A stretch of 46,250 nt of DNA from Flavobacteriales bacterium UBA3477 (GCA_002378005.1 DFQY01000007.1:1-46250); one strand, 5' to 3'. Positions 37,489 to 46,214 are shown, counted from the stretch's first letter. Program-made: numbers and translations. Notes: generated by a model from the sequence alone, not told the origin.

Positions 37489-40400
37489 TTATTTCGCAAC
37501 CTCCACCTCAATGCGCACCACCGATTGACGGCGCTGGAAAATCTCCGTCGAGGTCGCCACATCCAAGGCTTGCCCGTCAAAATCCTGCACGCTATCCTGG
37601 CGAACGACTTTGATGCTACTTTGCGAAGCACGCTTGTACACCACAGGGACTTGGCAAACGGAAAAGGCCAATGACCCCGCCTCCAATGCTAATTCCTGCT
37701 CCGTACCTGCCACATCGCGGTAGTGGAACACTTGTCTTTCTGAAAGGAACTCCGATGTTTTCAAAATCTGAGGTGTGAAGTGCAATGCTCCGCCTGAAAC
37801 GCGAACCCCCAACTCTCCAAACCTACTCAAAATATCTTCTTTCACCTGCCCGGTCATCCCTGGCTGCTGTGCACCTTTCCCTCCTGGTGTGTGTGAATAC
37901 GGATCCGTCGGGAAGGCACCATAGAGCTTTGGTGATTTGTGTGCTCCGATACCCGCGAGGATCTCAAAGTAGTGGTCAAACAATCTACCCACCAATGCAC
38001 CTTCAGCATCCTCATCCAAGGCGCGCTGGGTGTTTTCGTATGCCGCCAACAACAGCTTCGACACCATGTGCCAGTAGATCGAGCCCAGTCCTTCGTAGCC
38101 GAAGAAAGTCCCCGAACGACCGGTGAATGATTTATGATTAAACACCTCTTCGAAAATGGTGCTCAACAACTCCGTTTCACGCTGTGCTAACGCTTGGTAC
38201 TGCTCCGGCAATTCCTTCAACGCCGCTTTCAAACTGTCGACATTGTTGAAGATTCCACTAAAGTGGTAGCTGCCATTGCAATCTTTGGTCACTACCTGAC
38301 GGTTGCCCGCTGCGACCAATTCCTTTAACAATTCACTCTGCTCCGCACGAGGTGTAGGAATGACATTTTTCGATACAAAACGAGGCAACTCTTTATTCGG
38401 ATATAGTATGTAGCTGTACTGATCTTCACGGAACAGTGCGCTTGCCTTCAAGGCATCCAACACCGCCAAACTCTCAGTCGTATTCAAATACCCTGCGCTC
38501 AAGACAGCCACCTGTCCTTCCAACATTTCTGCTAGGTAAGAAACCGCAATGCCATCTTCTTCTACCGTCATCAAGTTGTAGGCATGGTACAACCCATCGG
38601 CACGCTTATTCGCACGAATAGAATTTTCCAAATGCTCACGCGCGGTTTGAGAGAACGACTTCACATCGGCGATGGAGAGTTCCACGAATTCGCCACTAAA
38701 TCCGGCGCCATAAATGCTCGCTCTATATTTCGCAGCAGCCTGTCCCAAGGCATCTAAGACGCCTTTGCGATCTTGATTTGAAATAGATCCGCTCAACAAA
38801 TGACGAGAAGATTCTAGAGCAGCTTTAACCTCAGCATAGAAGGTGGCCAATTCCTTTGAAACACTCACCTCATCCTCGTTCCCTTCGACCAATTGCTCGA
38901 AGAACGCCAAGAATCTCCGCAGGTAGTACAGGGTCACCATTGACACTCCATTACCTACCAGTGCATTATTCGCATCGTTCCATTCCGGACGTTGTGTGTT
39001 CAACCAAATCCCCGCTTCTGGAATGAAGTTCGAGAGCTTCGCCAACACTGTCGCCAAGATTTTCTCGATGAAGTTTACGTGGTGTATTTTTTGCTGCTGG
39101 TTTTTCAGCAACGCGCCATCGACACCCATTTTCGCACGCATTTCCTCAATGGCTTCATGCGCCGCCAAATCGAATTCAATGGTATCCTTTGGGTTTGCCA
39201 ATAGGTCCTCGTACTTCTTAATCTTATACGGCACATTAGCATATACAAAACTCGCCTGACCGAAGTAAGAAGCCAATTTCTCTGGGTAGTACTTCTCGCT
39301 GAACTCCAAGAATTTCAGCAAGTAAATGATTTGGTGATCGCCCCAATACCCGATGTACGACCAAGGATTATCCGGCTCGATGGTCTCCCAATCAAACCCA
39401 TCCTTAGTTACTCTATACGGGTTATATCCATCAAACGTAGATGCATTCAAGAACTTATAAATCATTCCCTCCATAAACTCTGGATAAGAATGCGCCAGCG
39501 CTTCCCAGTTCTGGAAAATATCTCTCCAGTTTCCTTGGTAATCTAATATTTTGGAACCGTCTTCCTCGTTACGTGTATTGATCGAGAACTTATTCCACGG
39601 ACGCGATGGGTCTCCGTGACGACGGCTGAATTTCAACGGCAGGTATTCCGTACACAATCGGACAAAATCAGCATCGCCCGCATTCGCAGCCATCGAACGG
39701 ATTTCGAATACATCAAAAACCTCCGGAAGGGCATTCAACTCCTTCTCAAATTTGTTCGCCACCGCTCCATTAGCCTTGGTCATATAAGGCAGGAAGTCTT
39801 GCTTTTCAACGGTATAATTCAAATCAAAAATCCCTCCGCGCATAATGTTGAACATCGTGTTCGCGAAGTGACGCTTGTTAAGGATGCTATCCGCTGTAAG
39901 TTGAAGACCATCAGATGCAGCGACCAATTCTATCAAGTGTTTCGTCCCTGCCTCTATATCTTCACGAATCGCCGCAAAAAATGCATTACGATCTTGTAGA
40001 CGTGCCTTCGTCGCAGCCACATCCGAAGGACCTTGGTGCACATCCGCTACCAACGCCCAAGTGGCTTCACTATTTGCAGCAATGGTCAATTCTGATTGCA
40101 CCAAGAAGGCACCTTTCTCTGCTTTCACATCTACCTCTTCCACCACAGGCTGCCCATTTCGGAATACATCCAACTGACGAGAAGATAAAAGCACCTTAGT
40201 TTGAGGCAATCCGTACGACCAAACCGTATTTGCTTTCAAAGCCTCAGAGGGCTCTGCACGGTCTACGATAATGGCGCTCAACGAGAAAATACCCAATCCT
40301 GTATCTGTTTCCAGCTCACATTTCTTGTAGGCATCCACTAAGTTGCTCGATGCATTTTGCAAGGCGTCCTCAACGCCGTAAGGCAGGATATTCTGAATGC

Positions 40401-40941
40401 CGTCCAACAAGGAAACGGCGACCTCACTATCATTGAAGTTCTTCAGAACTGACTTTCTAACGAAACCAAACTGATCGCTAGAATTCCACTCGTAAGAGAA
40501 GCTCACACCTAAATCATGATTGATTTCTTCGAAGATGAGCTTATTGCCGTAAGAGTTCTTATACAGGTTGCGCGAGATTCGGTAAATACCTTTCAATCTG
40601 TTTGAAAACGGCTCCCATAAACAGCGCTTACCTCCTGTGGTAACAATGAAGACTGATTTGCTCCCAGTCGTCTCGAAAGACTCGCTGATTTTATCGTCGG
40701 TGTAGTAAGGGAACAATGAATAGTTACTGTTCTTTCTACCGGCAGTCAATCCGCCAGTGCTCGAGATAAACATCCAATGGTTCGACGAGCTTACGACGCT
40801 CATGAAAAACGGACGCATCTGGTCGTAATTCGAAATCTTATAGAACGATTCGCCGCGTATGCTTACCGCCTCACCTTCTACGGCCGATTGACTTTGCTGT
40901 GCAGGGATGGATCCCAGATAAATATGATCGTGTTCAGACAT
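37489..40941 (-). CDS. beta-1,3-glucan (oligo)phosphorylase, GH149-like
   Basis: An 1150-residue cytosolic protein (no signal peptide) of the large inverting disaccharide/oligosaccharide phosphorylase group. N-terminal beta-sandwich part: FYKISNYDQMRPFFMSVVSSS and SAGRK-like segments. The (alpha/alpha)6 barrel holds the probable catalytic Asp D474 in YQGNWRDIFQNWEAL and WSYIGYWGDHQI. The C-terminal phosphate-site-like segment is HTPGGKGAQQPGMTGQVKED. Size and motifs fit GH149, phosphorylases that release alpha-glucose-1-phosphate from beta-1,3-oligoglucans; GH161 or GH94 relatives are alternatives. It is the first gene of the operon, and the context of GH17, GH16 and GH30 supports beta-1,3-glucan as substrate. 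Confidence 0.85.
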   Translation of the reverse strand: MSEHDHIYLGSIPAQQSQSAVEGEAVSIRGESFYKISNYDQMRPFFMSVVSSSNHWMFISSTGGLTAGRKNSNYSLFPYYTDDKISESFETTGSKSVFIVTTGGKRCLWEPFSNRLKGIYRISRNLYKNSYGNKLIFEEINHDLGVSFSYEWNSSDQFGFVRKSVLKNFNDSEVAVSLLDGIQNILPYGVEDALQNASSNLVDAYKKCELETDTGLGIFSLSAIIVDRAEPSEALKANTVWSYGLPQTKVLLSSRQLDVFRNGQPVVEEVDVKAEKGAFLVQSELTIAANSEATWALVADVHQGPSDVAATKARLQDRNAFFAAIREDIEAGTKHLIELVAASDGLQLTADSILNKRHFANTMFNIMRGGIFDLNYTVEKQDFLPYMTKANGAVANKFEKELNALPEVFDVFEIRSMAANAGDADFVRLCTEYLPLKFSRRHGDPSRPWNKFSINTRNEEDGSKILDYQGNWRDIFQNWEALAHSYPEFMEGMIYKFLNASTFDGYNPYRVTKDGFDWETIEPDNPWSYIGYWGDHQIIYLLKFLEFSEKYYPEKLASYFGQASFVYANVPYKIKKYEDLLANPKDTIEFDLAAHEAIEEMRAKMGVDGALLKNQQQKIHHVNFIEKILATVLAKLSNFIPEAGIWLNTQRPEWNDANNALVGNGVSMVTLYYLRRFLAFFEQLVEGNEDEVSVSKELATFYAEVKAALESSRHLLSGSISNQDRKGVLDALGQAAAKYRASIYGAGFSGEFVELSIADVKSFSQTAREHLENSIRANKRADGLYHAYNLMTVEEDGIAVSYLAEMLEGQVAVLSAGYLNTTESLAVLDALKASALFREDQYSYILYPNKELPRFVSKNVIPTPRAEQSELLKELVAAGNRQVVTKDCNGSYHFSGIFNNVDSLKAALKELPEQYQALAQRETELLSTIFEEVFNHKSFTGRSGTFFGYEGLGSIYWHMVSKLLLAAYENTQRALDEDAEGALVGRLFDHYFEILAGIGAHKSPKLYGAFPTDPYSHTPGGKGAQQPGMTGQVKEDILSRFGELGVRVSGGALHFTPQILKTSEFLSERQVFHYRDVAGTEQELALEAGSLAFSVCQVPVVYKRASQSSIKVVRQDSVQDFDGQALDVATSTEIFQRRQSVVRIEVEVAK

Positions 40942-41250
40942 CTGTAAAAAAATCGTAGGGTTAGGGTCTTAGGTATTTCAAAGTTGTGTCAGTTATACAT
41001 TTGTTTTGTTCTGGGAACCTTTTTTAGAAGGATTTCCCAATTGTCAGGCCAATTTGACCAAAAAAACCAAAGCACTTATAAATCTTTGATTTTCAACTTA
41101 ATCCCGCATTTTTATTGGGCTTGAATAGCCCTTTTTATTGCAGCAGGACAATATTAATAAACGTTTACTGGAGTCCGGCCGGACAATTGCAAGACATTAT
41201 AGCGTTTTCGGGGCTTAAAGGGTCATAATACCTCTTTTTAGATCGAAAAA
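40942..41250. other. divergent regulatory gap between the glucan operon and the SGNH fusion gene
   Basis: 309 nt without a gene. It is AT-rich and contains two palindromes described separately (41158-41167 and 41173-41184) and GGACAAT twice (41146 and 41181). No exact TAnnTTTG element was found on either strand, and there is no hairpin with a T run. Confidence 0.6.
41158..41184. promoter_or_regulatory. tandem palindromes, probable operator
   Basis: TAAACGTTTA (41158-41167) is a perfect 10-bp palindrome with a central CG, like LacI-family operators. Five bases later GTCCGGCCGGAC (41173-41184) is a perfect 12-bp palindrome. They lie in the divergent gap, nearer the plus-strand gene. No regulator gene is in the window. 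Confidence 0.45.
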
Positions 41251-42900
41251 ATGAGAGTATATTCAAGCCTACAAAACAGACTTCTAATGCGTCTTAGCTA
41301 CCTCTATTTTACCACTCTTCTCTTCCTAGTTTCAAAAATCTCTTTTGGACAATGCGGTCAAAACTATGATCGCGACGTACGCCGTATTGTTAAAACGGCG
41401 GAGGAACTTCCACACGAAAAAACTAGGATTGTTTTCGCCGGAAGCTCCACCTTCCGACTTTGGAACAACATGGCCGAAAGCTTCCCGGAATACGAAGTCG
41501 TTAATGCCGGCATCGGAGGCTCGTGTTTTGATGATCTATTGCGTTACAAAGAAGATCTAATCTCTGCCACTAATCCAGATGTCCTAGTAATCTATGCAGG
41601 GGATAACGATATCGTACATGTAGAGGAAGACGGTGGCCAAAGAGTAGTATTTGACATATATTCAGATGCTTGGGAATTGTTGAATTGGATCCAGTACACA
41701 CATCCTGAGCTTCCGGTATTTCTTCTTTCACCAAAACCTTCACCTTCACGTTGGGAACACTTGGCGAGATATAAGGCCGTGAACGGTCGACTCGAAGAAT
41801 TGACCCAAGCATACAACTACCACTTCATGGACTGTTGGCCTTGGCTGACTGATAATAATGGTCAAGTCGATCCAGCACTGTTTATTTTCGACAAGCTGCA
41901 TTTAAATGATCAAGGAAACTACATTCTTGGTCGCGGCATAGCGGAAGAAATTCATGCTACATACCTGGAAGAACGAACGCTTGATTCATTTATAGACCAA
42001 TGGCATAAAGCGGCCTCAATAGCAGATTCGGCCGCATATTTCGGAGCCTTCTATAATGATGAAAGCATCTTTCAAGGCACCGACGGTGGGGAGTATTGGA
42101 CTGCTAGGGAGTTTCGCGCTTGGGCCGCACCTTATTTTCGAAGAGAAAGTGCATGGACCTTTGAAGCTTTTGAACGCCATTGGTACAGAAAAGGCAATAC
42201 CCTTTGGTTCAATGAACGTTTGGATTCACCGCATATGGGCAAATGCCGAGGCGTTGGTGTTGTGCGTGCAACAAAAGAAGGCTTTAAGATTGACCACTAC
42301 AGCTTAAGCTTCGAGGTACCTAATGAAGTGGTTAGCGACCTCGTTCCTTTGGCCACACCGGAACGCATTGCTGTGCTGAAGTACCAACAAGAATTGGACG
42401 ATTTTTATACAGATTCCATTACCAGTCCGCTCAAACCTGAGGAGCGCGCCGCCTTCCACGGACATGAATTTTTCAGCTATAATCCTGAGATGGCCGTTGA
42501 AGCACAGATTAGGGTGCTCGAAAATGAACCGTGGTTCAACATGGCTACCAGCTCAGGGGTGAGCAGAGAATACCGCCGCTATGCCAAGGCAACCTTCGAA
42601 CTGCGCGGTCAAACTTTGATATTATTTCTTTATCAAAGCAAAAGATTGATGGCCATGGAAGAATACAAGGACCACCTATTCCTTCCCTTTATGGATAAAA
42701 CAACGGGAGTAAGCACCTACGGCACAGGCCGATTCATGGATATAACCATACCCGAAGGAACAACGATGGTTTTGGATTTCAACTATGCCTACAACCCCTA
42801 TTGCGCCTATACCGACGGGTACTCATGCCCTATCACCCCTAAAGAAAACTATATCGACGTTGAAGTAAACGCGGGAATCAAAGGACCAGAAGGGCATTAA
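41251..42900 (+). CDS. three-domain secreted protein: SGNH hydrolase, NTF2/SnoaL-like, DUF1684
   Basis: A 549-residue protein with N-terminal signal (to about SFG|Q, residue 33; an in-frame ATG at 41287 would give a more compact signal peptide). Residues about 58-235 are an SGNH/GDSL esterase: block I AGSSTFRLW (S65), block II GIGGS, block III AGDND (N119), block V FDKLHLND (D214, H217). Residues about 242-358 look like a SnoaL/DUF4440 NTF2-like domain (IDQWHKAASIADSAAYFGAFY). Residues about 375-545 are DUF1684 (GHEFFSYNPEM, FDFNYAYNPYCAYTDGYSCPITPKENY-type end). Catalysis would be ester cleavage or deacetylation; the last two domains have no clear function. It diverges from the glucan operon, so it may act on acylated sugars. 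Confidence 0.8.
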   Translation: MRVYSSLQNRLLMRLSYLYFTTLLFLVSKISFGQCGQNYDRDVRRIVKTAEELPHEKTRIVFAGSSTFRLWNNMAESFPEYEVVNAGIGGSCFDDLLRYKEDLISATNPDVLVIYAGDNDIVHVEEDGGQRVVFDIYSDAWELLNWIQYTHPELPVFLLSPKPSPSRWEHLARYKAVNGRLEELTQAYNYHFMDCWPWLTDNNGQVDPALFIFDKLHLNDQGNYILGRGIAEEIHATYLEERTLDSFIDQWHKAASIADSAAYFGAFYNDESIFQGTDGGEYWTAREFRAWAAPYFRRESAWTFEAFERHWYRKGNTLWFNERLDSPHMGKCRGVGVVRATKEGFKIDHYSLSFEVPNEVVSDLVPLATPERIAVLKYQQELDDFYTDSITSPLKPEERAAFHGHEFFSYNPEMAVEAQIRVLENEPWFNMATSSGVSREYRRYAKATFELRGQTLILFLYQSKRLMAMEEYKDHLFLPFMDKTTGVSTYGTGRFMDITIPEGTTMVLDFNYAYNPYCAYTDGYSCPITPKENYIDVEVNAGIKGPEGH

Positions 42901-42901
42901 T

Positions 42902-43183
42902 TTAACTCCCCGCCAAAGGACTCCCGAACACGCCAACGGCTAACTCCGCCCAAACCAACGCTAAGGCAAGCACTACTACTATGCCCCATGCCCAGCGGCT
43001 TTGCTTGTTTTTTGCTTTGGTCAAGACAATATTTAGTACTACGCTGGTGGTTCCGAGCAAGATTGCGGCAACGATGTAGTCGAATCCCGACCAGTTAATT
43101 TCTTGAGAAAATTGGCTCCCAATAAATGGGACAAGTAACAAGGCACCTGAGCCTATGAGTAATGATTTGAGACGGGCGGTCAT
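42902..43183 (-). CDS. small inner-membrane protein, unknown function
   Basis: A 93-residue protein with three predicted membrane helices: LLIGSGALLLVPFIG, FDYIVAAILLGTTSVVLNIVL and AWGIVVVLALALVWAELAVGVFG. Similar small membrane proteins of unknown role are common in Flavobacteriia. It converges on the SGNH fusion gene with a single base between the stops. Confidence 0.7.
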   Translation of the reverse strand: MTARLKSLLIGSGALLLVPFIGSQFSQEINWSGFDYIVAAILLGTTSVVLNIVLTKAKNKQSRWAWGIVVVLALALVWAELAVGVFGSPLAGS

Positions 43184-43342
43184 GTGGTATTTCTTTTGGT
43201 AAATATGCAGTTTAATTGGCTACTAATAAGAAAAACTTAAAAATGTGGACTGGTACACACGTATCCATTATCAATTGGCATCTTATAGTCTCAATTAAAC
43301 CTTTTGGGATAAAATAGTCTTATTTTCAATAGATTTGAAATT

Positions 43343-44185
43343 ATGCTAAAAAAATCCTTTATATATCTCCTATCATTAATTGTCATTGCATCTTGTTCTC
43401 GAAATACTGGTACAAATAACAATGATCCAGGCTACCGAATGCTACTAATCGGGAATAGCTTTTTTAAACCTTATGCAGAACAACTCGATATAGTCGCTGC
43501 CGATGAAGGATATGGAAACCAGAATAGCACTCACGTATTTCGTGGTGGCGAAAATGGGTGGGCAATAAGTTTTTGGAACGACTCTACCACAACTAGCCAT
43601 CAAGAAATCAAAGAGGCTTTCGATAATGGCGGTATAGAGTACTTTGGGATGACCTCAGGTTCTTCACCAACAAACAGAACAGAAGGCTTCAAGGAATGGA
43701 TACAATATGGTTTACAAGAAAATCCGGATATGAAGGTATTTATCTCTATCCCGCCAATCGATTTTCCTTCTAATTGGACCGATACAGCGCAACACTTTGG
43801 ATTCAATAGTATTGAATCGTTTTACGACTACTTTGTAAACACTATTATACATAAAACCGTAGTAGATCCGCTGAGGGCAGAGTTTCCAAATACACCAATA
43901 TTCACTATTCCTACAGGCTGGGCTGCCATTCATCTCCTTGAAATGAAGGAAAATGGACTCTTGTTGGATAGCATCAATTTCTCTGGGCCAAAAGCTTCCT
44001 CCTTATTCACAGATGCCAAAGGGCATCAAGGGCAGATCATTGTCGAAACGGGGACCTTGATGTGGTTGAAAGGTATTTATCGAGAAGATCTTGGGACCAA
44101 TTCTTACTCAACTGGATTCACAACAGACCTACACGCTCTAGCAGATGAGATAATGAATGAGCACGACCCGCTTTATAATCAATAG
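43343..44185 (+). CDS. SGNH-like lipoprotein (DUF4886-like)
   Basis: A 280-residue lipoprotein with lipidation Cys18 (VIASC). The SGNH-type start is visible (YRMLLIGNSFFKPY, with the Ser of GNSFF as candidate nucleophile), and a late DAKGHQG supplies a D-x-x-H-like pair. The middle (FGMTSGSSPTNRTEGF, VFISIPPIDFP) fits the same fold. It may be a carbohydrate esterase, but the substrate is unknown. Codon use is more AT-rich than the genes to the left. It stands alone, with 159 nt of AT-rich sequence upstream. Confidence 0.68.
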   Translation: MLKKSFIYLLSLIVIASCSRNTGTNNNDPGYRMLLIGNSFFKPYAEQLDIVAADEGYGNQNSTHVFRGGENGWAISFWNDSTTTSHQEIKEAFDNGGIEYFGMTSGSSPTNRTEGFKEWIQYGLQENPDMKVFISIPPIDFPSNWTDTAQHFGFNSIESFYDYFVNTIIHKTVVDPLRAEFPNTPIFTIPTGWAAIHLLEMKENGLLLDSINFSGPKASSLFTDAKGHQGQIIVETGTLMWLKGIYREDLGTNSYSTGFTTDLHALADEIMNEHDPLYNQ

Positions 44186-44310
44186 AGTCATAGTCCCCAT
44201 GTTATGAATAAAAATTAGTATTCAACAAAGAGAAATTTGGAAAATCCTGAATATAAATTGAGTAAATTGTAAAGACCAAAACATTAATTGTAACAACATT
44301 CCGAATTATC

Positions 44311-44685
44311 ATGAAGTACCTACTTACAATTCTATCGTTTGTGATTTTTAGTAATTACACCGTCGGTGAGGAATTATCCAAGTTGCCCACAAAAGAAGGA
44401 GTAATACTGACTCAAGAGAGGGAAGCAGAATTTAATCTGACCATTATTAAGACATTACCAGTACAAGAAAGACTTGACAAGGTTGCTGCAGTATCCTGTA
44501 TTGTCGTGGGTTCTGCCCTTTTATTTTTGAGTAATTCGCGTACTGATAGTTTTGGGGGGCGCCCTTCATCTGCTGGACTTGAATTAACATTATACAATTC
44601 AACAGTTGCTTTTGGGTTGGGTGGGGCTGCGTTAATTGTCTATGGTATTCACCTATTAGACCCCGGAGATTCAAGTAAAGATTAG
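44311..44685 (+). CDS. small secreted or membrane protein, unknown
   Basis: A 124-residue protein that I do not recognise. The signal peptide is at residues about 1-19 (SNYTVG|EE), then a charged stretch (PTKEGVILTQEREAEFNL), and two hydrophobic segments (VAAVSCIVVGSALLFLS and VAFGLGGAALIVYGIHLL). It may be an inner-membrane protein with two helices. The next gene begins 32 nt downstream on the same strand, so the two are probably one operon. Confidence 0.55.
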   Translation: MKYLLTILSFVIFSNYTVGEELSKLPTKEGVILTQEREAEFNLTIIKTLPVQERLDKVAAVSCIVVGSALLFLSNSRTDSFGGRPSSAGLELTLYNSTVAFGLGGAALIVYGIHLLDPGDSSKD

Positions 44686-44717
44686 ATTTTCTTAATATTA
44701 AACAAAACCATGTACTC

Positions 44718-45170
44718 ATGAAAAAACTATTATTAGTATTATTAGTTCTGGGTGGCGTGTCCATCTCTGCTAAAGCTCAATCTAGAGGCGATGTATTCGT
44801 TGGTGGTAACTCCAATTTGGGAATTATAATAACGCCTGATTTTAATTTGAATGGTAATGTAACCGCCGATTACTTCATAAGGGACGGTTTATCTATTGGG
44901 GGAAATTGTGGCTTTGGAATTGGCTCGGCAACCTCTATCTCATTGGCTCCAAGCGTAAAATACTTCTTCATGGGTGATATTTTCGCTATGGTAAGTGCTG
45001 ATGTACTTACCATTGAGGGAGGAACAACAACCGTCGGTATGAATTCATTCAATGCCGGAGTAGGATTTTGGTTGGCTATTGCAGATAATGTCGTAGTCAC
45101 TCCAACATTAAATCTCTCTGACTTAACAAACACCCTAAGCATCGGTATGGGTATCTCTGTCAAGCTTTAA
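44718..45170 (+). CDS. small outer-membrane beta-barrel-like protein
   Basis: A 150-residue protein with a clear signal peptide (SISAKA|QS). The rest is Gly-rich alternating beta strands (VFVGGNSNLGIIITPDF, LSIGGNCGFGIGSATSISL, FNAGVGFWLAIADNVVVTPTLNL) and ends in GMGISVKL, as in small OmpA/OprF-like eight-stranded porin-fold proteins. No function can be assigned. A hairpin at 45211-45245 ends it. Confidence 0.7.
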   Translation: MKKLLLVLLVLGGVSISAKAQSRGDVFVGGNSNLGIIITPDFNLNGNVTADYFIRDGLSIGGNCGFGIGSATSISLAPSVKYFFMGDIFAMVSADVLTIEGGTTTVGMNSFNAGVGFWLAIADNVVVTPTLNLSDLTNTLSIGMGISVKL

Positions 45171-45210
45171 TCGAAGGGCAGTATTAGCTGAAATAGCTAA
45201 CTCAACTATA

Positions 45211-45245
45211 AAAGATCCTGACTTAAAGTCAGAATCTTTTTTTTT
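45211..45245 (+). terminator. terminator after the 44718 gene
   Basis: The stem AAAGATCCTGAC/GTCAGAATCTTT, with one C-A mismatch, surrounds a TTAAA loop and is followed by a long T run. Confidence 0.75.
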
Positions 45246-45305
45246 TGCATTCACATTTCTTCTTTAATTGTTTTTCTTTCTGTAGTAGAAAACTATGTAG
45301 CGAAT

Positions 45306-45338
45306 AAAAAGCCTTGATGCTGGGCATCAAGGCTTTTT
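45306..45338. terminator. bidirectional terminator
   Basis: A perfect 15-bp stem, AAAAAGCCTTGATGC/GCATCAAGGCTTTTT, with a TGG loop. It lies between convergent genes, 115 nt beyond the stop of the minus-strand gene at 45453, with A and T runs on both arms. Confidence 0.85.
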
Positions 45339-45344
45339 CCTTGT

Positions 45345-45368
45345 GACATTCTGGAGAAAAGGTCGAAG
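45345..45368 (+). repeat. 24-nt direct repeat, copy 1
   Basis: Begins GACATTCTGGAG and ends AAAAGGTCGAAG. The identical 24 nt recur at 46215-46238. This copy is the left arm of a larger folded element (45352-45415). Confidence 0.8.
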
Positions 45369-45415
45369 GATTAATACTTGTCCAAAGTCCTGATTGGACT
45401 GAGTTCTTTTCTCCA
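45352..45415. other. two-tier inverted-repeat structure
   Basis: The outer stem TGGAGAAAAG (45352-45361) pairs perfectly with CTTTTCTCCA (45406-45415). Inside it, GTCCAA (45380-45385) pairs with TTGGAC (45394-45399). No T run follows, so it is not a normal terminator. A further short hairpin, AGTTCA/TGAACT, lies near 45430-45448. Confidence 0.6.
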
Positions 45416-45452
45416 CTAGTGGGGCATACAGTTCACCCAAGCTGAACTCTAC

Positions 45453-46079
45453 TCAGAATCCCCAACCTGCTGTGAGCTGGAGATTTGGATACCATCCCCC
45501 AGAAAAATCATTTTGAAGATTAAACGCTCTTTCGGCAGAATCTACTGTTTGCGAATTGGTATATACCACACCACCTGCGGTTTTAATAACACCAATATCA
45601 ACGCCAAGACGAAGACCTTTTACTGGTCGAAGACCATATCCAATTCCAGTAAAGGTGAACGTTCCTCCATCATGCCAGTGATAACTATTACCATCCGAAT
45701 CGTCCAAAATGCCATATAAAGAGCCAACACCAAGCCCAGCGTTTACACGAAAAGCCTGGAAATTTTCAATAGGACGATACCCGATGATAATACCCGACCA
45801 GCTACTTTCTACGGCAAATGCGCCAGTGTACGAGACATTATTTTCATCAAATTCAATATCCTCAACCGGCATTGCCTCTCCATAGAAAACAGATACAGTA
45901 GTTTTCTTAGAAAGTTGATGATCGAATTGGAATCCAACAGAAGGTATAGGCCCAGCAGTATTTATACTAAAAGCGTTTTCAGCGTAGGCGCGGTCCTTTT
46001 TCCAAAAGGCAAAGTTGTCTTGAGCAGAAGCTCCTATACACAACATCATAGTCATGCATACAATCATAAATCGTTTCAT
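45453..46079 (-). CDS. outer-membrane beta-barrel-like protein, unknown
   Basis: A 208-residue protein with signal peptide (CIGASA|QD) followed by alternating amphipathic strands: AFSINTAGPIPSVGFQFDHQL, WSGIIIGYRPIENFQAFRVNAGLGVGSLYGIL, FTFTGIGYGLRPVKGLRLGVDIGVIKTAGGVVY, ending LQLTAGWGF with terminal Phe as in beta barrels. No named family is recognised. It is flanked by the two copies of the 24-nt direct repeat. Confidence 0.72.
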   Translation of the reverse strand: MKRFMIVCMTMMLCIGASAQDNFAFWKKDRAYAENAFSINTAGPIPSVGFQFDHQLSKKTTVSVFYGEAMPVEDIEFDENNVSYTGAFAVESSWSGIIIGYRPIENFQAFRVNAGLGVGSLYGILDDSDGNSYHWHDGGTFTFTGIGYGLRPVKGLRLGVDIGVIKTAGGVVYTNSQTVDSAERAFNLQNDFSGGWYPNLQLTAGWGF

Positions 46080-46100
46080 AAAAAGTGGTTTTGTTTGTTT

Positions 46101-46108
46101 TAAAGTTA
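46101..46108 (-). promoter_or_regulatory. possible -7 element for the 45453 gene
   Basis: Read on the minus strand this is TAACTTTA, seven of eight matches to TAnnTTTG, 21 nt before the ATG. No matching -33 TTG was seen at normal spacing. Confidence 0.3.
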
Positions 46109-46214
46109 GCGTTTAAATCATAATATATTGATTTTCAAAATTTTATTAACGAAAACTAAATACCAAGATGAGCTACGAAAAATTGTTCATTTGATGGATT
46201 ACACTACTCTCCTA

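Noticed and set aside
43330..43337. TAGATTTG, an exact -7 consensus match before the SGNH-like lipoprotein
   Set aside because: It is only 5 nt from the ATG, which would make a leaderless transcript; probably chance in AT-rich DNA.
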